64,000 bases of DNA from Lysinibacillus capsici. Its GTDB lineage: Bacteria > Bacillota > Bacilli > Bacillales_A > Planococcaceae. The stretch's first letter is position 1, and each line of letters opens with the position of its first letter. Made by a program: the position numbers and the translations under genes. Positions 17,837 to 27,273 of this stretch are shown here, one piece after another. Location: contig NZ_PXXX01000011.1 in NCBI RefSeq assembly GCF_003367505.1, positions 124,001 through 188,000 of the forward strand, given 5' to 3'. The notes beneath the pieces are model-generated. The model ran no database searches, was not told the DNA's origin, and saw only the letters and a list, made by a program, of their open reading frames with translations.

Positions 17837-19318
17837 TTACGACATAGCTATCGTTTTCGTTGCTACAGTTTGTTGAAATGCCTGATCATGCTCAACAATC
17901 ACCATTGTGAGATGAGAGCTTTTTATGAGCTCTTCAATCTGCATGCGTGAATAGATATCAATAAAATTGAGTGGTTCATCCCAAATATATAAATGAGCCT
18001 TCTCACACAAGCTTTTAGCAATCAGCAGCTTTTTCTTTTGCCCACCAGAATAATGAGAGATATCCTTCTCAAATTGAATACGCTCAAAATCCATCTTGCG
18101 CAGGATTGATTTAAATAACGTCTCATCAATACCATGCTCTTCAATAAATTCCGATAGCAATCCCTTTAAATGGGATGTATCCTGCTGAACATAGGAAATG
18201 ACTAGACCTGAAGCTAACTTTATCGAGCCTGTATGTTGGATGGGATTACCTAGAATAAGTTTTAACATACTACTTTTTCCGCTTCCATTTTTGCCATCTA
18301 AAACAACTCGATCCCCTTGTGCCACTTTGAAGCTAATAGGCTTATTCACGATATGGTCATCGTACCGAATCGATACATCCGTGACAACAACCATTTCTTT
18401 TGATGGATATGCCAATGGCTCTACTTTCAATGACTCGGTTTTTTCAACATTTTTTAGCAGTTTTGATTTTTCCTCAATAGCTCTTTGTTGTCTGGATTCC
18501 AGGTTCTTCGCTCGTTTCATCATCTTGGCTGCTTTATGTCCAACAAAGCCTTTGTCCAGTTTGGAACCTGAATTGGTTGTGCCGTTTTTGGAGGCTTCCA
18601 CTTGATTAGACCAACCTGACGAACGCTTTGAGGATTGTTTTAATCGGTCGATATCTTTTTGCAGTCGTTGATTGGTTACTTCTTCGTGTTCCTGCTGACG
18701 ATCAAAATTTAACTTCCAAGAAGAATAATTTCCACTTTGAACGTCAATATTGGCTCTATTAATCGATAGGATATGGTCAACACAGCCATCTAAAAAGCTT
18801 CTGTCATGTGAAATTAAAATAAATCCTTTTTTCCTGCGAAGATAATCGGAAACCGTCTTTCGTGCATCCGTGTCTAGGTGATTGGTTGGTTCATCAATTA
18901 ATAAAAATTGACCCTCTGTCAAAAACAACGCAGCAAGTAACACCTTTGTTTGTTCACCATTGGATAATGTTTTAAAAGGACGATACATGACCTCCGCATC
19001 TACATGTAGGTAAGCTATTTCACGTAGACATTCCCAATCTTCTGCCTGAGGACAAATTTCTTCAAATATTTCATGGGTATATTTATTTGGATCAGAAACT
19101 GGATAGGGGAAATAAGTGAAGTCTACAGAAGAGATGATTTTTCCGCTATACTCATAATTTCCTAATAACAACTGAAAGAATGTTGTTTTACCTCGTCCGT
19201 TTCTACCGATAAATCCAAGTTTCCAATCCGTATCGATTTGAAAGTTGACATTCTCAAAAATATTGTCAAAGCTGCTTGGATAAGAAAAAGTTAGGTTTTG
19301 TACTTGTATCATGGACAT
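17837..19318 (-). CDS. Lsa-type ABC-F ribosomal protection ATPase
   Basis: The ATG at 19318 lies seven bases after AAAGGAGG, giving 493 residues; an upstream in-frame ATG at 19357 has no such site. Two ABC domains lack membrane segments. The first has GRNGRGKTT, LSNGEQTK and LLIDEPTNHLD; the second has DGKNGSGKSS, YSGGQKKKL and YIWDEPLNFID. They are joined by a long charged linker (about 200-290). The unusual signature and linker match Lsa/Vga-like proteins, which bind the ribosomal E site and dislodge lincosamides, pleuromutilins and streptogramin A. The 5' leader carries attenuator-like elements, as expected for inducible ABC-F genes. Confidence 0.87.
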   Translation of the reverse strand: MSMIQVQNLTFSYPSSFDNIFENVNFQIDTDWKLGFIGRNGRGKTTFFQLLLGNYEYSGKIISSVDFTYFPYPVSDPNKYTHEIFEEICPQAEDWECLREIAYLHVDAEVMYRPFKTLSNGEQTKVLLAALFLTEGQFLLIDEPTNHLDTDARKTVSDYLRRKKGFILISHDRSFLDGCVDHILSINRANIDVQSGNYSSWKLNFDRQQEHEEVTNQRLQKDIDRLKQSSKRSSGWSNQVEASKNGTTNSGSKLDKGFVGHKAAKMMKRAKNLESRQQRAIEEKSKLLKNVEKTESLKVEPLAYPSKEMVVVTDVSIRYDDHIVNKPISFKVAQGDRVVLDGKNGSGKSSMLKLILGNPIQHTGSIKLASGLVISYVQQDTSHLKGLLSEFIEEHGIDETLFKSILRKMDFERIQFEKDISHYSGGQKKKLLIAKSLCEKAHLYIWDEPLNFIDIYSRMQIEELIKSSHLTMVIVEHDQAFQQTVATKTIAMS

Positions 19319-19389
19319 GATAATTCCTCCTTTGTATTGCAACAGTTTACTTTTCATACAAAGTCGGTCTATCCATCTATGGTTGATTT

Positions 19390-19428
19390 CTCCGTATAAG
19401 CAGATGGATATTAACGACTTATACGGAG
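19390..19428 (-). promoter_or_regulatory. Leader hairpin between leader peptide and ABC-F gene
   Basis: CTCCGTATAAG at 19390-19400 and CTTATACGGAG at 19418-19428 are a perfect 11-bp inverted repeat. On the transcript the first arm overlaps the end of the leader peptide. No T tract follows, so it is more likely a regulatory structure than a terminator. Confidence 0.55.
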
Positions 19429-19464
19429 TGTTACATGCGTTACAATAGTTTCTGAATCGCTCAT
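19411..19464 (-). CDS. Leader peptide upstream of the ABC-F gene
   Basis: A 17-codon frame MSDSETIVTHVTLRISR starts at ATG 19464, seven bases after a strong AAAGGAGAGG site, and ends at 19411. Its last codons lie in the first arm of an 11-bp hairpin (19390-19428). A ribosome stalled here by an antibiotic would change the folding of the leader, as in erm and ABC-F attenuators. Induction is inferred. Confidence 0.5.
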   Translation of the reverse strand: MSDSETIVTHVTLRISR

Positions 19465-19521
19465 ATTTTTTCCTCTCCTTTATGGGTAAATGAAAGGTAC
19501 AAAATCAACTATGAAAGCAAG

Positions 19522-19553
19522 AAAAAATCCCTCCAATTGTGCATTGGAAGGAT
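19522..19553 (-). terminator. Attenuator terminator in the ABC-F leader
   Basis: On the minus strand ATCCTTCCAAT (19553-19543) pairs with ATTGGAGGGAT (19537-19527), followed by TTTTTTC. It lies about 200 bp before the ABC-F start, in the expected 5' leader. A short frame MTQMANRINSEKD (19594-19553) ends exactly at the base of its stem, though that frame has no clear ribosome site. Together they resemble transcription attenuators known for ABC-F genes. Confidence 0.6.
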
Positions 19554-19894
19554 TAGTCTTTCTCTGAATTAATGCGATTTGCCATTTGTGTCATGACAAA
19601 TAAAATGCAAACTGATAGTTAAAAATGGATAGACTAACCCTATATTTTGTGTTTGAAATCATTCAATTCAAATAAAAATATAGTTTAGTTCTTCATTGTC
19701 CATTCATCAGTCCTCTCATAATTGTCTTTTTATAGTAACAAATTTTTTTACAGAATACAATGTAACCTTATTTTCATTTAGTACTATACAATAATTCCTA
19801 TAATATTTATAGAAATAATTTATATAATAGTTGAAAAATAATTTCTACTATTCTGAAATATGTGCTATAGTAGGAGCATAATTGAATATTGTGT

Positions 19895-20095
19895 AAGACT
19901 TGGTGCCAAATGAAAGTTTGGCTTAAAAGGGAAGTCGGTGCAAATCCGACGCTGTCCCGCAACTGTAATTCGGAGCAAATCACAAATGCCACTGGGGAAA
20001 CTGGGAAGGCTGTGAGGCGTGTTGATGGAAAGCCAGGAGACCTGCCAATTTCTAGTACACACCAAATACCTACGTGGAAATAGGTGGTGAAAAGT
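19895..20095 (+). ncRNA. Cobalamin riboswitch upstream of metE
   Basis: The core is clear: GGGAAGTCGGTGCAAATCCG, then CGCTGTCCCGCAACTGTA, then GCCACTGGGG, CTGGGAAGG and AAGCCAGGAGACCTGCC near 20034-20050. These are the conserved B12-box and receptor segments of the adenosylcobalamin riboswitch family. A terminator follows at 20180-20210 before the gene, so control is probably by transcription termination when cobalamin binds. Confidence 0.95.
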
Positions 20096-20179
20096 GACCA
20101 AATAGGCACTGTGCGATAACGTTTATGCGAAAGTAGATACTTTTTCGTATTGTTTTAGCATTATTAATTTTAACATGCA

Positions 20180-20210
20180 GCCATTTTCCTAATAGGAGAA
20201 TGGCTTTTTA
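20180..20210 (+). terminator. Riboswitch-controlled terminator before metE
   Basis: AGCCATTTTCCT at 20180-20191 pairs with AGGAGAATGGCT at 20195-20206, followed by T5 and a further T-rich run. It is the likely expression platform of the cobalamin riboswitch. Confidence 0.85.
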
Positions 20211-20237
20211 TTTTTTCTAAAAAAGGAGCTTAAAAAC

Positions 20238-22535
20238 ATGAACTATACAAGTACATTGATCGGTTATCCCTATATAGGGGAGGAACGCGAATGGAAAAAA
20301 GCACTAGAAGCATTTTGGCGCAATGAACTTTCTGAGGAGGACTTTGAGGAAAAATTAAAGAAAATCCGTTTATCAAGAATAAACAAGCAGCTGCAACTTG
20401 GAATCGATATGGTGACAGTTGGCGACTTTACGTTTTACGATAGAATGTTAGATACAGCTTTGATGTTTGGTTTAGTTCCAAAGCGCTTTAACTGGCAAGG
20501 TGGTAAAGTCGATTTTCATACCTACTTCAGTGTAGCAAGAGGAGACAAAACAGCCGTAGCTAGTGAAATGACAAAATGGTTTAATACAAATTATCACTAC
20601 ATTGTTCCAGAGTATGAGGGACAAGCCTTACAACTAACAGAAAATAAAGTGTTAGCCGACTTTTTAGAGGCGAAGGAAACTTTCGGTATCATTGCGAAGC
20701 CGACACTAATTGGTCCCTATACATTTTATAAGTTAACGAAAGGCTACAACAAATTAACACAGGTTGAGTACTTATTAGCTTTATTACCACTCTATACGCA
20801 GGTATTAAAAGAATTAGTGGATGCAGGTGCCACTTGGATTCAGCTAGAAGAGCCATCCCTCGTCTTAACACTTGATCCAGCAGAGATAAAGCTGGTGAAA
20901 GAAATGTATGACCAGTTAGCCACTGCCGTTCCTGAGGCTAAAATAATGCTACAGACTTATTTCGAAGCTTTAAGTGCCTATGAAGCATTAAGTACATTGC
21001 CTGTTCAAGGATTCGGTTTGGACTTTGTTCATGGCTATAAAGGAAATATGGCGTCACTTCGTCAATTTGGTTTCCCGCAGGATAAAGTATTAGGAATAGG
21101 GGTAGTGAATGGCCGTGATATTTGGCGTTCAAACCTGGCGGAGGTCAATGCGACGATTCAAGCCATTGAACAGCTAAGTCATGCTGCTGAACTATGGATT
21201 CAACCATCAAGTAACCTACAGCACGTTCCAATCACAACCTCTCTTGAAAATGAACTTGACCCTGTTTTAAAGCAGTCTCTGGCCTTCGCAGATGAGAAAA
21301 TCGTAGAAATCACGGGGCTGACTAAATATAGACGAGATAAAGATGGTTCCTTACAACATAATTTTTCAGAAAGTATGAAGGCGATTGAGGCTCTAAAAAA
21401 TCATCCAATCCGCCAAAATAAGTTAATTCATCAAGCCGTTCAAACTGTGACAAAGCAAGATTTTGAACGACACAGTAATTTTACGAAGCGACAAACGATC
21501 CAACAACAAGCCTTAGGATTACCGCTGTTTCCAACAACTACAATCGGTAGCTTCCCGCAATCAGATGAAGTGAAAAGAAATCGTAATACGTGGCGAAAGA
21601 AACAATTATCGAATGAAGCCTATGAAACATTTTTAGAAGACGAAACAAAGCGCTGGATCTCCATACAAGAGGAATTAGATATCGATGTACTTGTTCATGG
21701 TGAATTTGAGCGTACAGATATGGTCGAATATTTCGGTGAAAAGCTGACTGGCTTTGCCTTTACAGAGAAAGCGTGGGTTGTTTCATATGGATCACGCTGT
21801 GTGAAGCCTCCGATCATTTATGGAGATGTTGCATGGGCTTCACCAATTACCGTAAAAGAATCCGCCTATGCCCAAAGCCTAACGAAGCGATTTGTAAAAG
21901 GCATGCTGACAGGGCCAGTAACAATATTAAATTGGTCCTTTGTGCGAGATGATTTGTCCCGTAAAGATGTCGCTTATCAAATTGCATTAGCACTCCGTAA
22001 AGAGGTGGAAGCACTAGAAAACGCAGGTATATCAATTATTCAAGTGGACGAGCCAGCGTTAAGAGAAGGTTTACCGCTTAGAAAGGAGGAATGGGGGGCT
22101 TACTTAGAGTGGGCTGTCAATTCCTTTAAGCTTGCGACATCTAGTGTCAAAGATGAAACACAAATCCATACACATATGTGTTACTGTGAGTTTAATGATT
22201 TCATCGAACCAATTAGCGCACTAGATGCAGATGTGATTTCCATAGAAACATCACGAAGTCATGGGGAACTTATTACCTCACTACAAGTACAGCCCTATAA
22301 AAAAGGAATTGGCTTAGGCGTCTATGATATTCATAGCCCTCGTGTACCAAGCGAGGATGAAATGCTCGCTATTATGAAAGATAGTCTACAGGTGCTGGAC
22401 CGTTATCAATTCTGGGTGAATCCAGATTGTGGCTTAAAAACGAGAAAAGAAGATGAAACAGTTGCAGCTTTAGCGAATATGGTTGCTGCTACTAAAACGT
22501 TGCGTCAAGCTGTACAGCAATCTACATCAAGTTAA
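20238..22535 (+). CDS. metE: Cobalamin-independent methionine synthase
   Basis: The 765-residue protein transfers a methyl group from 5-methyltetrahydropteroyl-tri-glutamate to homocysteine, the last step of methionine synthesis, without B12. The N-terminal duplicated barrel (about 1-370) and catalytic C-terminal barrel (about 420-755; FPTTTIGSFPQSDEVKRNR, HGEFERTDMVEYFGE, GPVTILNWSF) are complete. Zinc ligands are visible in HTHMCYCEF and DCGLKTR. The ATG follows AAAAGGAG. The upstream cobalamin riboswitch is the classical arrangement: the gene is shut when B12 is plentiful, implying that the cell also has a B12-dependent MetH elsewhere. Confidence 0.97.
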   Translation: MNYTSTLIGYPYIGEEREWKKALEAFWRNELSEEDFEEKLKKIRLSRINKQLQLGIDMVTVGDFTFYDRMLDTALMFGLVPKRFNWQGGKVDFHTYFSVARGDKTAVASEMTKWFNTNYHYIVPEYEGQALQLTENKVLADFLEAKETFGIIAKPTLIGPYTFYKLTKGYNKLTQVEYLLALLPLYTQVLKELVDAGATWIQLEEPSLVLTLDPAEIKLVKEMYDQLATAVPEAKIMLQTYFEALSAYEALSTLPVQGFGLDFVHGYKGNMASLRQFGFPQDKVLGIGVVNGRDIWRSNLAEVNATIQAIEQLSHAAELWIQPSSNLQHVPITTSLENELDPVLKQSLAFADEKIVEITGLTKYRRDKDGSLQHNFSESMKAIEALKNHPIRQNKLIHQAVQTVTKQDFERHSNFTKRQTIQQQALGLPLFPTTTIGSFPQSDEVKRNRNTWRKKQLSNEAYETFLEDETKRWISIQEELDIDVLVHGEFERTDMVEYFGEKLTGFAFTEKAWVVSYGSRCVKPPIIYGDVAWASPITVKESAYAQSLTKRFVKGMLTGPVTILNWSFVRDDLSRKDVAYQIALALRKEVEALENAGISIIQVDEPALREGLPLRKEEWGAYLEWAVNSFKLATSSVKDETQIHTHMCYCEFNDFIEPISALDADVISIETSRSHGELITSLQVQPYKKGIGLGVYDIHSPRVPSEDEMLAIMKDSLQVLDRYQFWVNPDCGLKTRKEDETVAALANMVAATKTLRQAVQQSTSS

Positions 22536-22577
22536 CGAAATGATTTTTAATCTACTACATCTACTCTCCAATAACGA

Positions 22578-22605
22578 AGACTAGGGTAAATCCCTAGTCT
22601 TTTTA
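22578..22605 (+). terminator. Intrinsic terminator of metE
   Basis: AGACTAGGG at 22578-22586 pairs with CCCTAGTCT at 22592-22600, followed by T5. Confidence 0.9.
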
Positions 22606-22694
22606 TCTTACGTCGATATATATATATTATCTTCAGAAAGTAAAATTGACGTGAACATGCGAGCATGTTATGTTTATTACTAATTTCATAGCAA

Positions 22695-22862
22695 TCATTA
22701 CAAGTTTGAGTGAAATCGTCTTTCATTCAATTAAAAGGAAAATGGGTGAAAATCCCATGCTGTCCCGCAGCTGTAAATGAGGAGTTTTGTTTCAAATACC
22801 ACTGAGTGAGTACTTGGGAAGGTGAAACAAAATGATGATTCATGAGCCAGAATGCCTGCTTG
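22695..22862 (+). ncRNA. Cobalamin riboswitch upstream of the nik-type operon
   Basis: Conserved parts are visible: ATGGGTGAAAATCCCAT, GCTGTCCCGCAGCTGTAAAT, CCACTGAGTGAG, TTGGGAAGG and ATGAGCCAGAATGCCTGC (a variant of the usual GCCAGGAGACCTGC). An open frame running through it from 22832 is not a real gene start. A terminator follows at 22935-22964, in the right place for an expression platform. Confidence 0.93.
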
Positions 22863-22934
22863 TAAGAAGATTCATTGATGATCTACGAAAGATAGGGAGA
22901 TGGATGGAGACTTGCTCATCGTGGGTTTTTCTGT

Positions 22935-22964
22935 CCTTATTCTTTTTTAGAATAAGGTTTTTTT
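22935..22964 (+). terminator. Riboswitch-controlled terminator before nikA
   Basis: CCTTATTCT at 22935-22943 pairs with AGAATAAGG at 22949-22957, followed by seven T. Confidence 0.88.
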
Positions 22965-23026
22965 ATGCCTTCTCTTCTTCAACAAGTAGATGTATTTGTA
23001 CTACGAATAGAGATAGGAGACAGAAA

Positions 23027-24643
23027 ATGAGATTGACAAAGTATTTACTTCCTTTCCTGCTTGTCCTGACGTTCAGTTTACTTGCTGGCTGTACAGGCAC
23101 GGATGAAGAAAAGGAAAAGACCTCAGCAAACCAAACAGATGAAAAAATAATAACGATTGGCTGGCCATTAGATGTCGGTCCATTGAATCCTCATACATAT
23201 TTACCGAATCAAATGACTGCCCAAGCAATGGTTTATGAATCCTTGGTGGAATACAATGATGATGGTACTGTTACGCCTAAGCTCGCCGAAAGCTGGGACA
23301 TCTCTGAGGATAAAACTTCGTATACTTTCCATCTAAGAAAAGACGTGAAATATTCAGACGGCACTGCATTTAATGCAGATAATGTCATTCGTAACTTTGA
23401 CGCCGTTTTAGCGAATCGAGACATGCATTCTTGGATGGGCATGGTTAACCACATGAAAGAGGTTGTAAAAGTAGATGATTTTACAATTCGTCTGCAATTG
23501 GATGAGCCTTATTATCCAGTCTTAAACGAACTTGCCTTCGTCAGACCTTTCCGTTTTTTAGGGGATAACGGATTCCCAAAGGATGATATGACGCAAGATT
23601 CTATCAAAGCACCGATTGGAACAGGCCCTTGGGTATTAACTGAATACAAAAAGGACGAATATGCATTATTTAGTCGCAATGAAAACTATTGGGGAGAAAA
23701 ACCACTAGTTGAACAAATAAAAGTAAAAATTATTCCTGACTCAGAATCTATTTCATTAGCATTTGAAAACGAAGAATTAGATTTAATTTATGGGCGTGGC
23801 ATTATTAGTTTAGATAACTATACGTATTTAAAAGACAGTGGCAAATACAAAACTGCTACCTCTGAGCCTTTATCTACGAAAGCACTGCTATTCAATACAC
23901 AATCTGGTCCATTATCTGAGCTAAAGGTACGTCAAGCCATTCAATATGCTATTAATAAGGAACAAATGGTCGACAGTATTACACATGGTACGGAAAAAGT
24001 AGCGAACACATTGTTCTGGGATGCGATTCCTTATGCCAATATAGATTTAGCACCTATTGTATACAATCCAGAAAAAGCCCAACAATTGCTAGATGAGGCA
24101 GGGTGGTTATTACCTAAGGGTGAAAAAATTCGTTCAAAAAACGGACAGCTGTTGTCTTTAGATTTGATTTACATTGCATCCGATGCAATTCAAAAACCAA
24201 TGGCAGAATTAATGCAAGGTGAACTCGCAAAAATTGGCGTTCAGTTGAATTTAGAAGGGGCAGATGTAATGGTCGGTCTTCAAAAATTGATGGATGACCA
24301 GGTGGATATTAATTTCTGGCGTACCAATGGACCACCTACAGATCCACATAGCTTTGCAAATGAATCAGCTACACCAAATGCTAGTGGTGTGTACGAGGCG
24401 AAATTAGGCCTAGCAAACGCCAAAGAAATCGATACGAAAATTCACCAATTATTAGTAGGAACAGATGAACAGGAACGCGTGCAGCTTTACACGAATATTT
24501 TAACGATGTTTCATGACCAGGCACTCTTTTACCCTATTTCTTACGAAACAAATAATGTGATTTATCAACCATCTCTAAAGGATTTTGCACCACGTGCATC
24601 TGAATATGATATACCTTATGCACAAATGGCTAAAGAAAAATAA
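23027..24643 (+). CDS. nikA: Nickel/cobalt ABC transporter substrate-binding lipoprotein, NikA-type
   Basis: The start is the ATG at 23027 behind AGGAGA, giving 538 residues. It begins with a lipoprotein signal with lipobox LLAGC, so it is tethered outside the membrane. The body is a peptide/nickel-binding protein (SBP_bac_5) closely patterned on NikA: ITIGWPLDVGPLNPHTYLPN near the start, RPFRFLGDNGF, and APIGTGPWVL. From memory, E. coli NikA has a nickel-coordinating His in an FHRT segment; here the segment reads FWRT, so the metal complex may differ. It is the first gene of a five-gene operon under a cobalamin riboswitch, which points to cobalt, or a mixed Ni/Co role. Confidence 0.88.
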   Translation: MRLTKYLLPFLLVLTFSLLAGCTGTDEEKEKTSANQTDEKIITIGWPLDVGPLNPHTYLPNQMTAQAMVYESLVEYNDDGTVTPKLAESWDISEDKTSYTFHLRKDVKYSDGTAFNADNVIRNFDAVLANRDMHSWMGMVNHMKEVVKVDDFTIRLQLDEPYYPVLNELAFVRPFRFLGDNGFPKDDMTQDSIKAPIGTGPWVLTEYKKDEYALFSRNENYWGEKPLVEQIKVKIIPDSESISLAFENEELDLIYGRGIISLDNYTYLKDSGKYKTATSEPLSTKALLFNTQSGPLSELKVRQAIQYAINKEQMVDSITHGTEKVANTLFWDAIPYANIDLAPIVYNPEKAQQLLDEAGWLLPKGEKIRSKNGQLLSLDLIYIASDAIQKPMAELMQGELAKIGVQLNLEGADVMVGLQKLMDDQVDINFWRTNGPPTDPHSFANESATPNASGVYEAKLGLANAKEIDTKIHQLLVGTDEQERVQLYTNILTMFHDQALFYPISYETNNVIYQPSLKDFAPRASEYDIPYAQMAKEK

Positions 24644-24714
24644 AAGTGGAGGAGAGAGTGTGTCTAGCAGAGACAGCTCTCTCTTTATCATAGGATTGAG
24701 TAGGAAGTGACAGC

Positions 24715-25668
24715 ATGTATGAATCAACATGGATCTTTTGTTTAAAAAGAATTTTAACATTGCCCTTTGTCTTATTAGGCGTTTCCATCCTAACCTTTGT
24801 ATTTATTCGTTTTGTTCCTGTAGAGCCTGCTGAAGTCATACTACGTTTGGCAAGGGTTGCGCCAACAGAGGAAGCCATTCAGGCATTACGTGAGGAACTG
24901 GGAACGGACAAGTCGTTTTTTCTTCAATATTTGCTATGGGGAAAGGGCATAATCCAGCTAGATTTTGGAACATCTTTTGTTAGTAAATTACCTGTGGCAC
25001 ATGAACTATTCGTGAAATTACCCGCAACCATTGAATTAGCTATTGCTGCGTTTATCCTCATTTTAGGGCTAAGTATTCCATTCGGAGTAATAAGCGCATT
25101 GTATAAGCACACCATCATCGATAAAATCATACGATTCTTTAGCATATTGAGTGTGTCGATTCCAGCCTTTTGGTTAGGTTTCCTATTACTCTATTTATTT
25201 AGCTTAAAATTAGGACTCTTTCCGACAAACGGGAAGGGCACACCTGCTCATTTAGTTTTACCCGCCTTCGCACTGGCGTTACCAACAATTGGATTATTCG
25301 TTCAGCTTATCCGTTCAACCATCCTAGAAGAATTACAGCAGCAATATGTTCAATATGCACGGCTAAGAGGATTAAAAAGCTCCGTGATTCTTATCCGTCA
25401 TGTTTTGCGAAATGCTGCTATTCCCTTGACTTCCTTGCTAGGCATGACCCTTGGTAATCTTTTAGGTGGAGCCGTGATTGTGGAGCAGGTTTTTAGCTGG
25501 CCTGGACTCGGCAGGTACTTAATAGAATCCATTATGAACAGGGATTATCCAGTTGTACAATGCTATGTGTTAATTATTGCGGTTATCTATGTGCTTGCCA
25601 ATTTATGTACAGATATATTGCATCGTTTATTGGACCCTCATCTAATGATGAAGGGTAGGAGAGATTAA
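24715..25668 (+). CDS. nikB: Nickel/cobalt ABC transporter permease, NikB-type
   Basis: The 317-residue inner-membrane permease has about six TM segments and the conserved binding-protein-dependent transport loop (EQVFSWPGLGRYL near the C-terminus, ARLRGLKSSVILIRHVLRNA before it). It is the first of two permeases in the operon and pairs with NikC. The ATG follows AGGAAG. The gene begins about 70 bp after nikA; no strong terminator was seen in that gap. Confidence 0.88.
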   Translation: MYESTWIFCLKRILTLPFVLLGVSILTFVFIRFVPVEPAEVILRLARVAPTEEAIQALREELGTDKSFFLQYLLWGKGIIQLDFGTSFVSKLPVAHELFVKLPATIELAIAAFILILGLSIPFGVISALYKHTIIDKIIRFFSILSVSIPAFWLGFLLLYLFSLKLGLFPTNGKGTPAHLVLPAFALALPTIGLFVQLIRSTILEELQQQYVQYARLRGLKSSVILIRHVLRNAAIPLTSLLGMTLGNLLGGAVIVEQVFSWPGLGRYLIESIMNRDYPVVQCYVLIIAVIYVLANLCTDILHRLLDPHLMMKGRRD

Positions 25669-25670
25669 AA

Positions 25671-26480
25671 ATGAAATTTGTACGAACAAAAAGTGGCAAC
25701 TTAACAGGATTAATCAGTCTATTCCTCCTTGTCATTACTGGCTTATTAGGACTGTTTGCGCCAATTTTAATGCCACACGACCCTTTTGCTGTCGATATTG
25801 CTAAGAAATTTTCAGTCCCGTCTTGGGACTATCCATTAGGTACAGATCATTTAGGAAGGTGTATCTTGTCACGCCTTCTTTTAGGTATTCGTTATTCTTT
25901 AGGTTCAGCGCTCATCATTCAGCTAGTCGCTATTGTTTTAGCTATCCTACTGGGTGCTTTTGTAGCGTTGAAAAGAGGATTAATTGATTTTCTTTTTATT
26001 CGATTATGTGATATTTTATTAGCCTTTCCGACACTCGTACTTGCATTTGGACTGTTAGGTATATTAGGTCCTAGCTTAAAAAATGTTTTAATAGCGCTCA
26101 TTTTCACACAGCTTATTTATTATGCAAGAATGATCCGAGGTTTGTTTATTGGCATCAATGAGAAAGACTTTGTTCAAGCTGCTAGGATAACGGGCACTAC
26201 AGGTATCCAATTAATTAGACGCCATTATATACCCAATCTATTGCCATCTATTGTCACGATTGTCGCATTAGATATCGGGAAGGTGATTTTAGAAATTGCA
26301 GGCTTTTCGTTTATCGGACTTGGGGTGCAGGCACCGATCCCAGAATGGGGCATGATGATCAATGAAGGAAAGCAATACATGAGACAGCATCCTGAATTAA
26401 TGCTTTATCCAGGACTTGCCATCATCCTTGTTGTGTTATTGTTTAATCAATTAGCAAATCGTTTAAAAAGGCTTGACTAG
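25671..26480 (+). CDS. nikC: Nickel/cobalt ABC transporter permease, NikC-type
   Basis: The 269-residue permease with about six TM segments begins 2 bp after nikB ends. Typical OppC/NikC features are PHDPFAVDIAKKF and YPLGTDHLGRCILSRLL near residues 33-67, the coupling loop AARITGTTGIQLIRRHYIPN, and GFSFIGLGVQAPIPEWGMMINEG near the C-terminus. It forms the heterodimeric channel with NikB. Confidence 0.9.
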   Translation: MKFVRTKSGNLTGLISLFLLVITGLLGLFAPILMPHDPFAVDIAKKFSVPSWDYPLGTDHLGRCILSRLLLGIRYSLGSALIIQLVAIVLAILLGAFVALKRGLIDFLFIRLCDILLAFPTLVLAFGLLGILGPSLKNVLIALIFTQLIYYARMIRGLFIGINEKDFVQAARITGTTGIQLIRRHYIPNLLPSIVTIVALDIGKVILEIAGFSFIGLGVQAPIPEWGMMINEGKQYMRQHPELMLYPGLAIILVVLLFNQLANRLKRLD

Positions 26481-26493
26481 GAAAGGGGAAGTT

Positions 26494-27264
26494 ATGGAGA
26501 AAGTTTTAGAAGTGATAGACCTCACAGTCAAAATAGGGGAGAAAAATATATTAACCTCTATCAACCTGACAGCTTATAAAGGGCGAGTCCTAGGAATTAT
26601 CGGGGAAAGTGGCAGTGGCAAGTCCATGCTTTGCCATGCCATCATGCAAACATTACCGTCCTTTGCCCATGTCAGCCAAGGGGACGTACTCTATCTGCAA
26701 GAAAATTTATTAAACGTTTCAGCTACTAAATGGAGAGCTTATCGTGGCAGACATCTTTCGATGATTTTGCAAAACCCATCCTCTGCATTTGATCATATTC
26801 AAACGATTGAAAGTCATTTTCGAGAAACATTAAAAGCACACTTTAAGCTTACAAAAAAAGAAATGAGACAGATCGCCCTTGATGCTTTGAAAAAAGTTCA
26901 TTTACCTCAGCCAGAGCAGCTCTTGTCCTACTATCCTTTCCAGTTAAGTGGAGGCATGCTACAGCGAGTGATGATTGCTCTGTCAATGGCGATACAGGCC
27001 TCCCTCTACATCGCAGACGAGCCTACGACTGCTCTGGATACCATCAATCAGAAACAAGTATTAACACTATTTAATCAAATTCGCTCAGAAACAGATGCTA
27101 CCATACTCCTTGTCACGCATGATTTAGGTGTCATTGCTGAGCTTGCGGACGATGTGGCTGTGATGTATCAAGGAGAAATCGTTGAGCAAGCAAATGTTTT
27201 TGATTTTTTTGATGCGCCTCAGCATCCCTATACCAAGAAACTTTTACAAGCGAGAATGCTATGA
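26494..27264 (+). CDS. nikD: Nickel/cobalt ABC transporter ATPase, NikD-type
   Basis: The ATG at 26494 follows AAAGGGG, giving 256 residues; the frame overlaps the end of nikC upstream but without a ribosome site. Walker A is GESGSGKS, the signature is QLSGGMLQR, Walker B is LYIADEPTTALD, and the switch His is in LLVTHDLG. With NikE it powers uptake through NikB/NikC. Confidence 0.9.
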   Translation: MEKVLEVIDLTVKIGEKNILTSINLTAYKGRVLGIIGESGSGKSMLCHAIMQTLPSFAHVSQGDVLYLQENLLNVSATKWRAYRGRHLSMILQNPSSAFDHIQTIESHFRETLKAHFKLTKKEMRQIALDALKKVHLPQPEQLLSYYPFQLSGGMLQRVMIALSMAIQASLYIADEPTTALDTINQKQVLTLFNQIRSETDATILLVTHDLGVIAELADDVAVMYQGEIVEQANVFDFFDAPQHPYTKKLLQARML

Positions 27265-27273
27265 GGTGATAAA

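Noticed and set aside
19889-20083. Open frame across the first cobalamin riboswitch
   Set aside because: The DNA is explained by the conserved riboswitch core, and the frame has no ribosome site or family resemblance.
22832-23026. N-terminal extension of the NikA frame
   Set aside because: It lies inside the cobalamin riboswitch and its terminator. The lipoprotein signal begins at the ATG at 23027 with its own ribosome site.
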